A stretch of 64,000 bases of DNA from the NCBI RefSeq assembly GCF_030463535.1, contig NC_132891.1, positions 8,851,949-8,915,948 of the forward strand, in the 5' to 3' direction. The notes below the pieces were generated by a model. The model was not told the DNA's origin. It was given only the letters and a program-made list of their open reading frames with translations, and did not search any database. The position numbers and the translations under genes are program-made. Every line of letters starts with the position of its first letter. Position 1 is the stretch's first letter. Shown in pieces: positions 18,826-31,100 of this stretch. The DNA comes from Salminus brasiliensis (lineage: Eukaryota > Chordata > Actinopteri > Characiformes > Bryconidae).

Positions 18826-18870
<45 letters not shown>
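18697..18870 (-). repeat. CA and CTCA microsatellites just after the clstn1 stop
   Basis: Plus-strand TG runs at 18697-18717 and 18831-18870, with a GTGA-type tetranucleotide tract at 18781-18820 between them. In the clstn1 message they read as (CA)n and (CTCA)n, starting about 65 nt after the stop. The open frames here that read as His-Thr or Arg runs are by-products. Confidence 0.93.
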
Positions 18871-18871
<1 letters not shown>

Positions 18872-18936
18872 ACCATCGGAGCAGTGTGTAAAGCCTGCGT
18901 GTATGTGTTTGTGAGTGTTGGTGTTGGAGATTTTTT

Positions 18937-19131
18937 TTAGTAGGTAAGAGTGGAGTCGTCCCACTCCAGTTGCTGCTGTCGGTTCGCCCCCTGCTGGTCC
19001 TCTTGCTCTGCTCCCTCTTCGTCCTCACTGCTCTCAGACTCGGCGCTGGTGATATCGTCTTCCTCCTCCCCATCCTCGCTCTCCTCCTCCTCCTCCTCCT
19101 CTTCCTCGCTGCTGTGCTGGTCTTCGTAAGT
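18937..19131 (-). CDS. clstn1: clstn1 exon 18 (acidic tail, second WDDS motif)
   Basis: Acceptor GAGCAG|AC; 195 bases with stop TAA. Starts [20 protein letters not shown] and ends [14 protein letters not shown]. The LEWDDS is the second kinesin light-chain docking site. The Glu run is coded by a GAG/GAA repeat (plus strand CTCCTC). Confidence 0.96.
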   Translation of the reverse strand, partial: TYEDQHSSEEEEEEEEESEDGEEEDDITSAESESSEDEEGAEQEDQQGANRQQQLEWDDSTLTY

Positions 19132-22100
19132 CTGCTCAGGAAAGCGAGGGAGAGACAGAATGTGAAAATTTGTCTTTTTTTTCTCTGCGGTTTACACTGC
19201 ATAATGCATGAGCACACTTGCTTCAGTGGATTCAGCTTAAGATCGCACTGCAGAGGCTCTGCAAGTGAAAACGCTGCAGAGGCTTCTAGATATGAGCAGC
19301 TGCTTTCCTCTAACCTGCGTTTCTGACAGGACTGAACAATATTTTTAATACCGCTTTATGTTACATACCAAGCCTGGCATTAGGCACGGTGCCAATAGGT
19401 TCATGTTTATCTGCTCCAGACAGTCCTATCCTATTGGGAGAACTTCTACAAGGACTAGACAAGCTGTGTGTGTGCGTGCATTTGCACATCTGTGTCAGGA
19501 ATAGCTGCAACTTAAAGTACCTGAACGCATTCATTTGAAGGGGTGTCCACAAACATTTGGATATACAGTGGGGAAAAAAAGTATTTAGTCAGTCACCAAT
19601 TGTGCAAGTTCTCCCACTTAAAAAGATGATAGAGGCCTATAATTGACATCATAGGTAGACCTCAACCATGAGAGACAAAATGAGAAAAAAAATCTGAGTT
19701 GTCTGAAAATCACATTGTCTGATTTTTAAAGAATTTATTTGCAAATAATGCTGGAAAATAAGTATTTGATCACCTACAAACAAGCAAGATTTCTGGCTGT
19801 CACAGACCTGTAACTTCTTCTTTAAGAGGCTTCTCTGTCCTCCACTCATTACCTGTATTAATGGCACCTGTTTGAACTCGTTAACAGTATAAAAGACACC
19901 TGCCCACAACCTCAAACAGTCACACTCCAAACTCCACTATGGTGAAGACCAAAGAGCTGCCGAAGGACACCAGAAACAAAATAGACCTGCACCTGGCTGG
20001 GAAGACTGAATCTGCAATAGGCAAGCAGCTTGGTGTGAAGAAATTTACTGTGGAGCAATAATCAGAAAATGGGAAACCTACAAGACCACTGATAATCTCC
20101 CTCGATCAGGGGCTCCACACAAGATCTCAGCCCGTGGGGTGAAAATGATCACAAGAACGGTGAGCAAAAATCCCAGAACCACACGGGGGGACCTAGTGAA
20201 TGACCTGCAGAAAGCTGGGACCAACGTTACAAAGGCTACCGTCAATAACACACTACGCCGCCAAGGACTCAGGTCTTGCAGTGCCAGACGTGTTCCCCTG
20301 CTTAAGCCAGTACATATCCGGGCGCGTCTGAAGTTTGCTAGAGAGCATTTGGATGTTCCAGAAGAGTATTGGGAGAATGTCTTATGGTCAGATGAAACCA
20401 AAGTAGAACTGTTTGGTGCAAACACAACTCGTTGTGTTTGGAGGAGAGTGAATGCTGAGTTGCATCCAAAGAACACCATACCAACTGTGAAGCATGGGGG
20501 TGGCAACATCATGCTTTGGGGCTGTTTCTCTGCAAAGGGACTAGGACGACTGGTCCGTGTACATGAAAGAATGAATGGGGCCATGTGTTGTGAGATTTTG
20601 AGTGCAAACCTCCTTCCATCAGCAAGGGCATTGAAGATGAAACATGGCTGGATCTTTCAGCATGACAATGATCCCAAGCACACTGCCAGGGCAACAAAGG
20701 AGTGGCTTTGTAAGAAGCATTTCAAGGTCCTGGAGTGGCCTAGCTAGTCTCCAGATCTCAACCCCATAGAAAACCTTTGGAGGGAGTTGAAAGTCCGTGT
20801 TGCCCGCCGACAGCCCCAAAACATCACTGCTCTAGAGGAGATCTGCATGGAGGAATGGGCCAACATACCAGCAACGGTGTGTGCCAACCTTGTGAAGACT
20901 TACAGAAAACGTTTGACCTCTGTCATTGCCAACAAAGGATATATAACAAAGTATTGAGATGAACTTTTGTTATTGACCAAATACTTATTTTCCATCATTA
21001 TTTGCAAATAAATTCTTTAAAAATCAGACAATGTGATTTTCTGATTGTTTTTTCTCATTTTGTCTCTCATAGTTGAGGTCTACCTATGATGTCAATTACA
21101 GGCCTCTCTCATCTTTTTAAGTGGGAGAACTTGCACAATTGGTGACTGACTAAATACTTTTTTTTTCCCCCACTGTATAGTCTATATTGTGCACTCCTAG
21201 TTTCTGAATCCATCTATTCTAAGCGATGTAACAAATGCCGCTGCTGCATCTTGGGTGTCAAGCAAATCTAAAGGTGTTGGCAGGTGATGCAATAGCTCAC
21301 AGTGCTAAACTGCTTATGAAAAAGTTCTGTCACTTTAGGTAGTCTGACAGGTGCTTTATAGACCTTTCTGCAGGGGTAGTCAATAGCTGATTTCTGCGTT
21401 TTATGGTTTACTGTGTAATTATTGCACAAAACTCAGTAATAACATAACAGGTAAAGTGGTCAGTGTATTGTCCATCTAGCACTGAGCCAGATGTCATTTG
21501 TCACTTTAGTACCTCCATAGGGTTGACCGTGATGGTGAGGGCAGAATCGTCCCAGTCCATCTCGTTCTCTTTGCCGTTCTCTTGGTCTCTCATGGTGCGC
21601 TGGTGAGCGGCACGGATCCGGAACACTCCCAGGATAATCATGAACACCAGGAAGCTCACGCACACCACAATGACAATGGTGGCGGCGCTGGGGACGACTG
21701 CGGCAAGCGGAGAGAAGGAAGACAGCAGCACATGAGGGTATTGTATAAACACATAGCAATCAGCATTCCAGTCACAGACACTGAAAAAGAGGCTCCATTT
21801 AGAGTCACGGCCGGCTAACCAGATGTCATGGGCCGCGCTCATGTTTAATCCCCAAACTTACACCATTAAAAGCAAGCAAAAAAAAACAAAACACAAAACA
21901 GCCCATATCTGCCCTAGATTTTTTTTAATTGACTTTAAGCTCACAGTAAAAGAAAACGAATTCATTTGGAGCTAGAAATTAAGCAGATTATGCCTTTGAT
22001 TACAAGTCTTGGATTAACTCTAATGAAAGATTAGTAAAATAATCTATGAGCTGTATTGTGAGTAATGGAGCATCGCTCTGCATCCTGCTTGCAGAAACCA

Positions 22101-25100
22101 GGAGCATTAGAACAGATGGAGGATTGCAGGAGACCAAGAAAAATGAAGTACCTGAGGCCTGATGAGTGTTGGCCAGGTTGTGTCCGGACAGGTCCACTGA
22201 GGCATGCTTGACTTGGTTGATGAACTGAGGCTGCCACATGGCATTGTTAGCATGCTCCATCGGGTTAGCGGTGTGGATCACGTTGACCTGAGAAAACACA
22301 CAGTCAGTGACACACTGCATTACAAACCATTTTGACTCAGATCAGGTGAAGGATCTTAGCCCATTCTTAATGGACAATGGCCACCAGTTCACTAATAATC
22401 TTGGGTTTGCTGCTGCAACCGCTTTCTTCAAATCCCAACATAGGTTTTCTATGGGTTTCAAGTCAGGCAACTGTGACAGACACGGCAGAATCTTTTAGGA
22501 CTTCTTCTGGAAGACTACCATTACGGTGACAGTGCTGAATATTGTGAGGCATAGCTTGTTTACTTGTGAGTTGTACAAATCTGTAGTTCGTATGAATTGT
22601 GTCTCAAGTAAACACTAAAACACATTAAACAAACAAACAAACAATTGTTACAGTTTTCATGCCCATGAATACATTTTCTATAGGGGTAAACATATTTAAA
22701 CTTTAATTAAAAGTTTCTGAAGAATGTGTGGTCAGCCCTACCTCGACCTTGAAGTCATTGCTGACATAGCGGCCGTTGAGTTCAGAGCAGACCAGTTTGA
22801 ATTTCCTGTCAAACAAAGCCTCTGTGTGCCAGTTCCTGTAGCGGATCAGGTGCAGCACCTGCTCATAGTTAGCCATGGTGTTCACACCTGGGCGTGGAAA
22901 TAAATAAATCATCACTTTTTCTATTCCCTGTGTAAATGTTACTTATATTAACTCTACCACAAATTAGACAGCTGAGACTTTATCTTAAATATGTTCTTAA
23001 ATATGTAAATATGCATGTGTTTCAATGAATAAAGCATTAGAATGTGCTCTTTTCTAAAACCATAGCTACAGTCAGATGAGCAAAGCACTGAACTGAATGC
23101 ATTAACATTTGCTTTATAACTTGAAGTATTAGTCAATTATTCACTTTTAAGTGTAATATATTAAAAATAAAACAGAATTTAGTGTAGAGACACACACCAG
23201 TGATGACCATGCCCACGCTGGAGGAGCTGATCTCCAGGCCTCTCTGCTGGACCTGAGCCAGGTCCACTTCCAGACTCTCATGGTCTCCATCCAGGTCATC
23301 TCCCACCACGGTCACTTCGCACATGTCCAGATTGTGCATGATCTCCTCGGAAACCACGGTCTCTTGCACTGTCAAGTTAGTACAAATTCAGTCAGATTTC
23401 TTTAGTGAAATCAATTAATATAAATTATTAGTCCTTAGTTTCATCTAGTCAACCTTATATTTTGTTTATAGAACTCTTATACAGTATAACTTAAAATATT
23501 TACTATTTTGACACCAACAGATTATGTAATGGCTTGGAATCTAGCTAAAATATTAAAACTGAAACCTTGAAATAATCATAAGAACACCCTGTGCATTAAG
23601 AATACATTTCTCCAGGTATGTATCAGTTCCAGAAACGTTATCTTCTTAACTCACAGAGTACAAATGCTCCTATTGGACTAAACGTCCTCAAAATACCTAC
23701 TTGTTTAACTTGGCTTGCTCTCTAAACCGTACTCTGTAATGCATTCTCTCAGCAGAGATCTGGCAGATGGCACAGCTGTCATTCTGCCATTCCCTCCTCA
23801 CCTATAAACCACTAAGACTCTTTATTTTCTCTCTCTGTTTCTTTCTTTCTCTCTTCTTCAGTCATTAAGCAGCTGGCTGTCATGTTTATACCTGTGGGGT
23901 CATCCTCTCCCTCTGCTTCGGCTTCGACCTCACGTGTGATAGTACTGACGATGCGCAGTTCGGGGAAGAGCGTCACACCCTCAGTGCTTTCAAACTCTGC
24001 AGCTCCGCGAGCGAAGTGGTCGATGCCACTTAGGCTGATCTTAGGCTCCTCCGGCTGAAGGACCATCACATAGCCTTCAGCATCCGGTACGGAGATGCAG
24101 GTCTCTTCATTGAAGCACCTGGGCAATGTAGAATAGCCAAGAAGATACCAATGTCATATAGGCAAGTTTGGCCAAGAATCAAGCAAAATGTTCTCCATAC
24201 CTAAAATATAGCCAATCAACTAAAATCCAGTGCTTTAACTGATGTACTAAACAACTGGTTAAAGAGAGGATGGTGTACTGACTTGACAGTGGTGGTGACG
24301 CGGAGGTGGCGTATTCCTGGTGTGGGGAACTGTCTGGAGTTCAGGTAGGAGATGTGCTGCATGACCTTCTCAAAGCTCTCAATATCATCTCCCTCCAGAG
24401 TCAGAGAGGACTGATTGGGGTTAAACTCCACCTGCGCAGAGACACAAACAGGAGTAATGAGTCAGACTCAGTGAGTCACCAGAGCTGAGCCCTGACATAC
24501 ACAGCATTTTTATATCCCTGCCTGTCACTCGTGACATTTACTTCAGAATCTTTCAGGTGAAAAATCAACTCTCTGGCATTTCAAGTGCACCCAAAAATGG
24601 AACCAAGAGTAGTGCTGGACAGTGCATTAAACATTCAAGGCTGATACTCCAAGCTTTCTTTAAAAAGTTAACACTGTGCTGGTGTTGTGTTCTGCCTATA
24701 CTGAATCAATTTCTGCACATGAGTGTGACTTGGATGGGCACAGACACACATCAGTGTTGGGCTGCACAATACTGGAAAAACACTGACACTGCAATAATTT
24801 TGTTTCTGCAATTTGTTACATTGCAATATTTTAAAATATCATAATTTAAACCTATAGTACCAGAACTGATTCATCAGGTCATGTTATTAATAATGCGCTC
24901 CGTGTATCCAATATTGGAGTAAAATAAATTATATTGGGCAGATATGATCTGACTCTGGTAGCTCTGGTAGGAAAATGATAAAAGCTTTTCCTTTTGTATC
25001 AAACAGTAAAAAAAGTTAGAAATCATTGATTTTGACATTGCATGTCCTGCAATGTGATTACAGTGCATGTGCAGATTGCGATGCTAAAATGATATATTGT

Positions 25101-28100
25101 GCATCTCCACATCAGTGTAAAACACTGGTAAAAAGTTACTGCAATATGTTGTCCCTTTATTGTCTTTTATACTTGTACAGAACGGTGAAATTCTTCTCTT
25201 TGCAGATCCCAGGGGTCAGAGTCTGGAGTATGCCCGGTATTGAACCCATACCCCGTGATCAATAACCAAGTACTCTAACCACTAAGCCACTACCGCCCCA
25301 ACATGTGTGACCTTATACTATAAGATATATATTCAAATTCAAATAAAAGGGCCTTTTCCTGGTATCGAACCCACAACCTGTGATCAATAGCCCAGCGCTC
25401 TAACTACTAACCTACTACTGCCTCAATGTGTGTGACATTGTACTACTAAAAACAATAAAAAAAAAAAGATACAATCAATTTGGGAATGGGTGCATGTGCA
25501 ACAGTGCCCCTGGAGCACAGAGGTTTAGGGCCTTGTTTGAGTGTGGCAGCTTAGCAGACCTAAGTATCAAACCCACCCCTACCACAACACAGATCTTATC
25601 CTACTAACAACTTAAAAAAAGGTATAATCAACTTTGCATTTGTTTTAAGGGGTACGTCCTCAACCATTAATCTACTCATGAGCATATTAAGGCCACATAA
25701 AGGTACCACATACCTTCACTGCAGAAGCCACCTCTTCTGGCAGCTGAACGTCAAGGCCCTCTTTGCAGGTGTACAGGCAGTCAATCACCTTCTTATTCTC
25801 CAGCTTCCCAGAGCGAATCATGAGGCCGGCCAAATTGCCCCGGAAGTACTGAGTCATGCGGGCACTGCCACCTGGACGAACCCAGACAGAGCAAGAGTGA
25901 GTGAGGTAGGAAGACAGATAATGTGCAGCCTGCTGCTCTTTAGCTCCAGGGACTCAAGCATGCTCTGCATCTCTGAGTGTGAAACCAACGTGACTGATGC
26001 ACATGCAAATTAGTAAGGCCTCTCTGCTCTGGCCTGGATCTCCAGAGAAAGAGTGTGATGAGTGTGAATAGGCTTACAGCCTCATGCAGCTCTGCCTTCA
26101 TGTGTGGAGCAGAATTATAGTGAATCATGGAGATAAAGTGATGGTAAAATGGAAAGTAATGAGGAGGGATATGTACAAATGAGTGATAAAAACCTACTAT
26201 ACTGTTTCTAATCATGCATAAAGCAGCATTGTGCGAGCATTATGCTATTCTTAGATAATAATTTTGCTCCTGGGCTCCCCCTACGGTGGCAGAGAGTAAC
26301 TTACTCTCTAACCACGGTTATAACAACCTATACAAATTAGGTTGTATTTATTGAGCTGAGAGATCTGAAGTGAAAGAAGTGTGTGGACTGAGGTGGTAGA
26401 GTAATATTACAGGATTTTACACAAAATTTATCGGGTTACGCAGTGTTAGGTAGTTCTAGCTGGAGATCTTGTGCAGCTCCACCAACCTAGGTGGAGCTCT
26501 ACATAGTGAAGTAGCCTCGTTCTGGCCCCGAGTGGCAATGACAGAGACGATATTCTCCCTATTGCAGTCAGTGAAGCAACAACATGATTTTGAAGCTGGT
26601 ATTTAAGGGTGAAAGTGCTACATAAATGTTATTTTCAGTCTAACAGAGGAAGAAGTATATCATGGTAAAAACACTACTAACTCTATTAGACGCCAATAGT
26701 TTTAGTTATACAGTGCTGTACTTTACTTATACAGTGCTTGTCCTTTGTCCAATGTGTATTGATTTACATGATTTTGAGTTTTCTAGTGGTTTTACTGGTG
26801 TCTGTCCATTACCTCTTATCATATCAATTACTTTAACATGGTGTTTTGTGTTCAGGTTTACCATTTTCCAGCATTGAAAAGAATGTAATTGGTTTCTGCC
26901 AGTTTAAAAGTCTGTGTTAACACTAGCATGAGAGAACTAACCAACTAAAATCCCTACAAATTAGTTATTCTTTTCACACTGATACAGCATCTTTACTACA
27001 ATAAGAAGTCATCTGTAAACATCTGTAGAAAACATCAATATATCGAAGAATCGCAATGTTAGGTTTTGCAATACTGTAATCGAGTCTCTAAACCACAGTA
27101 CTGGTATTTAAGTAATAGTGTACATGCAAAGATTGGTGGCAGACAGTGGTTCATTTTGTGTGATATTTGAACCCTGACTGCTAGACCAGTAACTTCTCTT
27201 TTTCAAATTTTATAAATATGATGGTGTGTTTTTTTTAATACTATGACATAAATATAAATTAAAAATGGCAATATATCGTCGAGATACTGAATTCTTAACT
27301 CTCCTAACATGACGCATATCGTACCGCCAGGGTCTTGCCAATACACAGTCCTAGTAAATATCAGTGGCTAACGCTGTGTAACCTCAATTTCAACTGATTT
27401 CATCAGCCAAATAAAATATGTTTACTGGGCCCTAACTTTTCTTTCAGTTGTCTCGAAATGAGAACAATGCAACTGCTCGAAATAATGCGCTTGTTCCATG
27501 TGATCTTGCATCCTCTAGAGGAGATTGTGAAAGTCACTGTGATCTGAGGCCTCAGCTCCAAGGCATCAGCTCTGGAGTTTGATACACTGCGCTGTTCCTG
27601 CACAGCCCCGACACATCAGGATCACTCTGCAAGATCCTGATGCAGCCGGCACCAACGAATCCACAAAACACAACAAAGAACACTGTAGGTAATAAAAAAT
27701 GCACAACGCTTCACATGCAGGTTGCACTATTGATCTGACTGGTGTGCTTTCTCCTGTGAATTAACAGCAGTGTGTTTCCTGATCTGCAGGCGAAACTCAA
27801 AGCAAAAATGGCTGGTTGGTGGAAAATAACAAAACAAAACAAAACATAAAACAACAGAAAAATGAACTAATAGAAGGAAGGAGCAAGCAGAATGTGTGCC
27901 ATGACATCTGGTCAGGATCGCTTCATGCTGAAAATGTTATGCAAAAAGAAGCTGAGTGTACATCCAATTCTCGCACAGCTGAAGTCAAGCTACTTTCAGC
28001 TGTTTGAGGACTGCATGCACGTTGTGTTAATTCATGAACAAACTGTCATACTGGAGCGATTAGGGAAAGATTTAGGCAACCTGTCAAAGGCTCAGAGACT

Positions 28101-31100
28101 GTCTCAGTGTCATTGTCATGTCCTGAGAGGTCTGTGGAGGTAAGACAGAAGAGTGGGGAAAGACGAGGTCTTGCTTTAGTTAGGAAAAGGTCAGCTGGAT
28201 TTTGACGTTTCCATGCATTCAACTGAGACACGGTTTGGCAATTTGACTACTACCACAGTCTACGATAGACGGCATTTCATTCTCTATACACACATATACA
28301 ATAGATATACACAATCTACTTGGTAAGCATGAAGCATATTAATAAAATGTAGAAGAAAGACTATTTGATACTCTTCATGCTTTTAATTTATTTACATTTC
28401 CAAAAGGCAAAGTCTAGAGAGGACACTTTCACCTCAAAACGAGAGGTTGCATCATTTTAACAGCGGAAAAAAACACATTGGTACAAAGCGTACCTTGCCA
28501 GCAGGCGCCAATAGTGAGCTGGGTTTCAATCTTGGAGGCGTGGAGAGGGTAATCCTCCGTGACCAGGAAGGGCTCGAAGGAGGCTCCGTCCACAAACAGA
28601 GCCACAGCAGGGAATTCGATGTTCAGCACATAGTGATGCCACTCTTTATCACAAACCTAAGGAGGGAGAAATCACATCAGGATGCTGCCGGATGTATCAA
28701 TCGTTCAATGCTTTTTTTTTAGTTCAACTCCAGGATAAACAAAGCCATGCTTTAACCTGCGATACCTTCAGTGTATTATTTATAGAGGTTAACACTACAT
28801 TATTAATGTGTTTTGCTTATTAGCACATGACAATGCAGTCAATAGAATATCTAACACATACAGGAGGAGAGTTCTATTCAGCAGCATGTTTTATTCAGTA
28901 ACATTCTGTGCTTAATAACAATCAACATATGATGAAACATATACTGCACCTGATTAATGCTAACATATACAATACCCATAATGCCCTTGTTTACATGTTA
29001 ATCATGAATGAGGAAGTGTTTAACCCTCTGGAGTCATTGGAGGGCGATTTTTGCATATCATCTTAAAGCCACCTTCAAAGTCATTTGCAGATTATCCACG
29101 TTTTATATCTAAATGTTCAGAACAGTCTCAGCTCTCTTCATAATGAGACCCCATGTGACGTACAGCACTGTGTGAAGAGACACTCTGACCCTAAAACTGA
29201 AAAACTGAAGCCAGAATTTCTTTTAAAAACATATACTCACTAATGTGGACAGATTGTTTTGGGTCCTTAAAATGGGTTTACCAGAATGTTAGATTTACCA
29301 AAGTATTGGAATGTACGAATAAAATAGTTTATAAATATCGAGAGGCAGAAGACGGGATTCTAAGTGTCTACTGGTCAGTAGCAAAAGTCAGTAGTCAGTA
29401 GTCCGTTCAAAAACCTAGGACAAATGCACAAATCCAGCATTTAAAGACGAGAGGCAGATGACGAGCACAGCGAGAGGCAGAGACAAGTATCTCAACCTGT
29501 CTCAATATGAGCCATGTCCAATCTAGCAATGAGATGTAATGGAAAGGACAGGCTCTACAGATTCAGGAAATGTTTAAATCATATTTCTGTTCTGTATTAT
29601 AGATAAGATAGAAACATCAAAACATCAATTTTGATGCGCTGACGCATTAATAAACTCCAAAGGGTGTAATGATCTAGTTACTTCTGAGAACATGAGTTGA
29701 TTTCATTAATGAGTGTTTCAATTTAAAAAGTGCTCATTTTAAAGCTTAGCATTTAACTGAAGAAACAGTGTTGTCACAGATTGTCACTGATATCAGCAAA
29801 TAAAAAAGTGGTAATTGGTAAAATGTTTTGTATTGAGACAATCAAGGTACAGACAGACAAAATAATAATCAAATATCTCAATATGACAGTTACAGATTTA
29901 GAATGACCGTTGTTGCCATATTACGTATTATACCGTAATCCCCTGCAATGTAGCATATGTTCACTTTCGATCTACTGAGACCATCCTTTAATTTCCTCTC
30001 ATCCATGATCTCATTTTATGTGAAAGATTTCAGAGAAAGGCATGTTATTTGAAATACAACATCAAAGTCCGACGGACAGCCACAGGGGGCTCAGGTGCTT
30101 TGGAATTTCCGTGTCTTACTAAAAAAACCCTCTACTGGGAAAAGAAAAGCATGGCCCACAGGCAGAATGAGGACCATTATGTAAAGTCTCTGCAAAGCTT
30201 TAAGCGTAGTTCATCTACATTTTTTGTATATGAAAATAAACTCTGCAACATTCAGATGGGTAAGCATACACATGTAAAAATGTTCTTACAGTCGTGTTAC
30301 TGTTTAGTCTTCCTAGTTTACATGACTAAATGTTCCTTTCACGCAAGCAGATTAAGCAAGGAGGTAGAGACTATACTAAGCACTCTATATTTGGCTGTGT
30401 TTTGGTTTACATACTGCATAAAGTGTCCCTTTCATTGCTACCACTCACCACTTCGTGTCCACACACAGCTCACAGAAACCCAGTGGGGACCACCTGAAAA
30501 AAAACGAACACATTCCAAAAAGTCTGTGTTGACTCACTTGGTCGAGTTTCCAGTGGAACTCTGCTGGTTTGTAGTTCTCAGACTCGGTGGGGTCCTGACG
30601 AAGGAGCAGCACCAGACGACAGTTATGCACATACAGGGAGTAGTGGTGTCTGTTCATCTCTGCAAAAAGACAGACGGAAAAAACACAACTCTTCTTCATT
30701 TTCTTTAGTCCTTATTTACACAATTTCATAATTAATTTATTTCTGTCACTGAAGGCTTATTATTCAGTTCTGAAATATATATATATATAACTACTATATA
30801 GGGGAAGAAAAACGCTAAAATATTTATAAATATATAAATATACAAGGTTTTAGGAGATACAAGGTTTTGCAAGAGCCTAACTATGAGACTAATAGCACCA
30901 ATTACCTGGACCTGGAATTTATATTTATGCTTATTTTACATTACATATTTTTTACCATGATTCCATTTTAATAAGCAATTAAAGGGGAAAACGGCCAATG
31001 GGGCAAATGCTGTTTAAAGGCACGGTTTATTTGTCAGTATTATGGCAATGTGTGAAGACATCCAGCACTGGGTTTAGTCCACGTGCTTCAATAACTCACA

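Larger units (their letters stand above)
15350..18936 (-). other. clstn1: clstn1 3' UTR, about 3.6 kb
   Basis: Follows the clstn1 stop (18937-18939) on the minus strand. The first canonical AATAAA in sense reads 15374 to 15369 and is followed by a T/GT-rich stretch (GACTTGTTTTTTTTTTTTGT). Inside are CA and CTCA tracts just after the stop (18697-18870), an ATT/ATC-type triplet tract at 17491-17530, and an A-rich stretch in sense at about 16567-16650. No intron signal or other gene was evident. The length is inferred from the hexamer. Confidence 0.6.
19566..21175 (+). mobile_element. Tc1-like transposon, full length, inactive
   Basis: About 1610 bp, flanked by TA at 19564-19565 and 21176-21177. 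Terminal inverted repeats of about 200 bp begin CAGTGGGGAAAAAAAGTATT and end with the complement (AAATACTTTTTTTTTCCCCC then ACTG). Between them is one transposase frame broken by a frameshift and a stop. The left and right repeats remain highly similar, so the insertion is fairly recent on the scale of the other relics here. Confidence 0.97.
19132..21512 (-). other. clstn1 intron 17
   Basis: Holds a truncated family-A MITE (about 19370-19565) interrupted by a full-length Tc1-like element (19566-21175). The remaining few hundred bases show nothing recognisable. Confidence 0.85.
24432..25713 (-). other. clstn1 intron 11
   Basis: Holds a GGCTGCACAATA-ended MITE (24759-25103) and two tRNA-derived SINE copies (25150-25299 and 25345-25424). 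The rest is unrecognised. Confidence 0.8.

Noticed and set aside
18669..19217. 182-codon minus-strand frame with Arg, His and Thr runs
   Set aside because: It is a wrong-frame reading of the acidic clstn1 last exon (GAG repeats) and of the CA microsatellites in its 3' UTR.
25279..25299. tRNA gene on the minus strand
   Set aside because: Same reasoning: a SINE head with a LINE-type tail follows.
26662..26877. 71-codon frame with hydrophobic stretches
   Set aside because: Short, in clstn1 intron 10, no signal sequence context or homology that I recognise.
30049..30708. 219-codon plus-strand frame
   Set aside because: No recognisable domain; it lies in clstn1 intron 9 and crosses exon 9 in antisense. 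Length alone is not enough.
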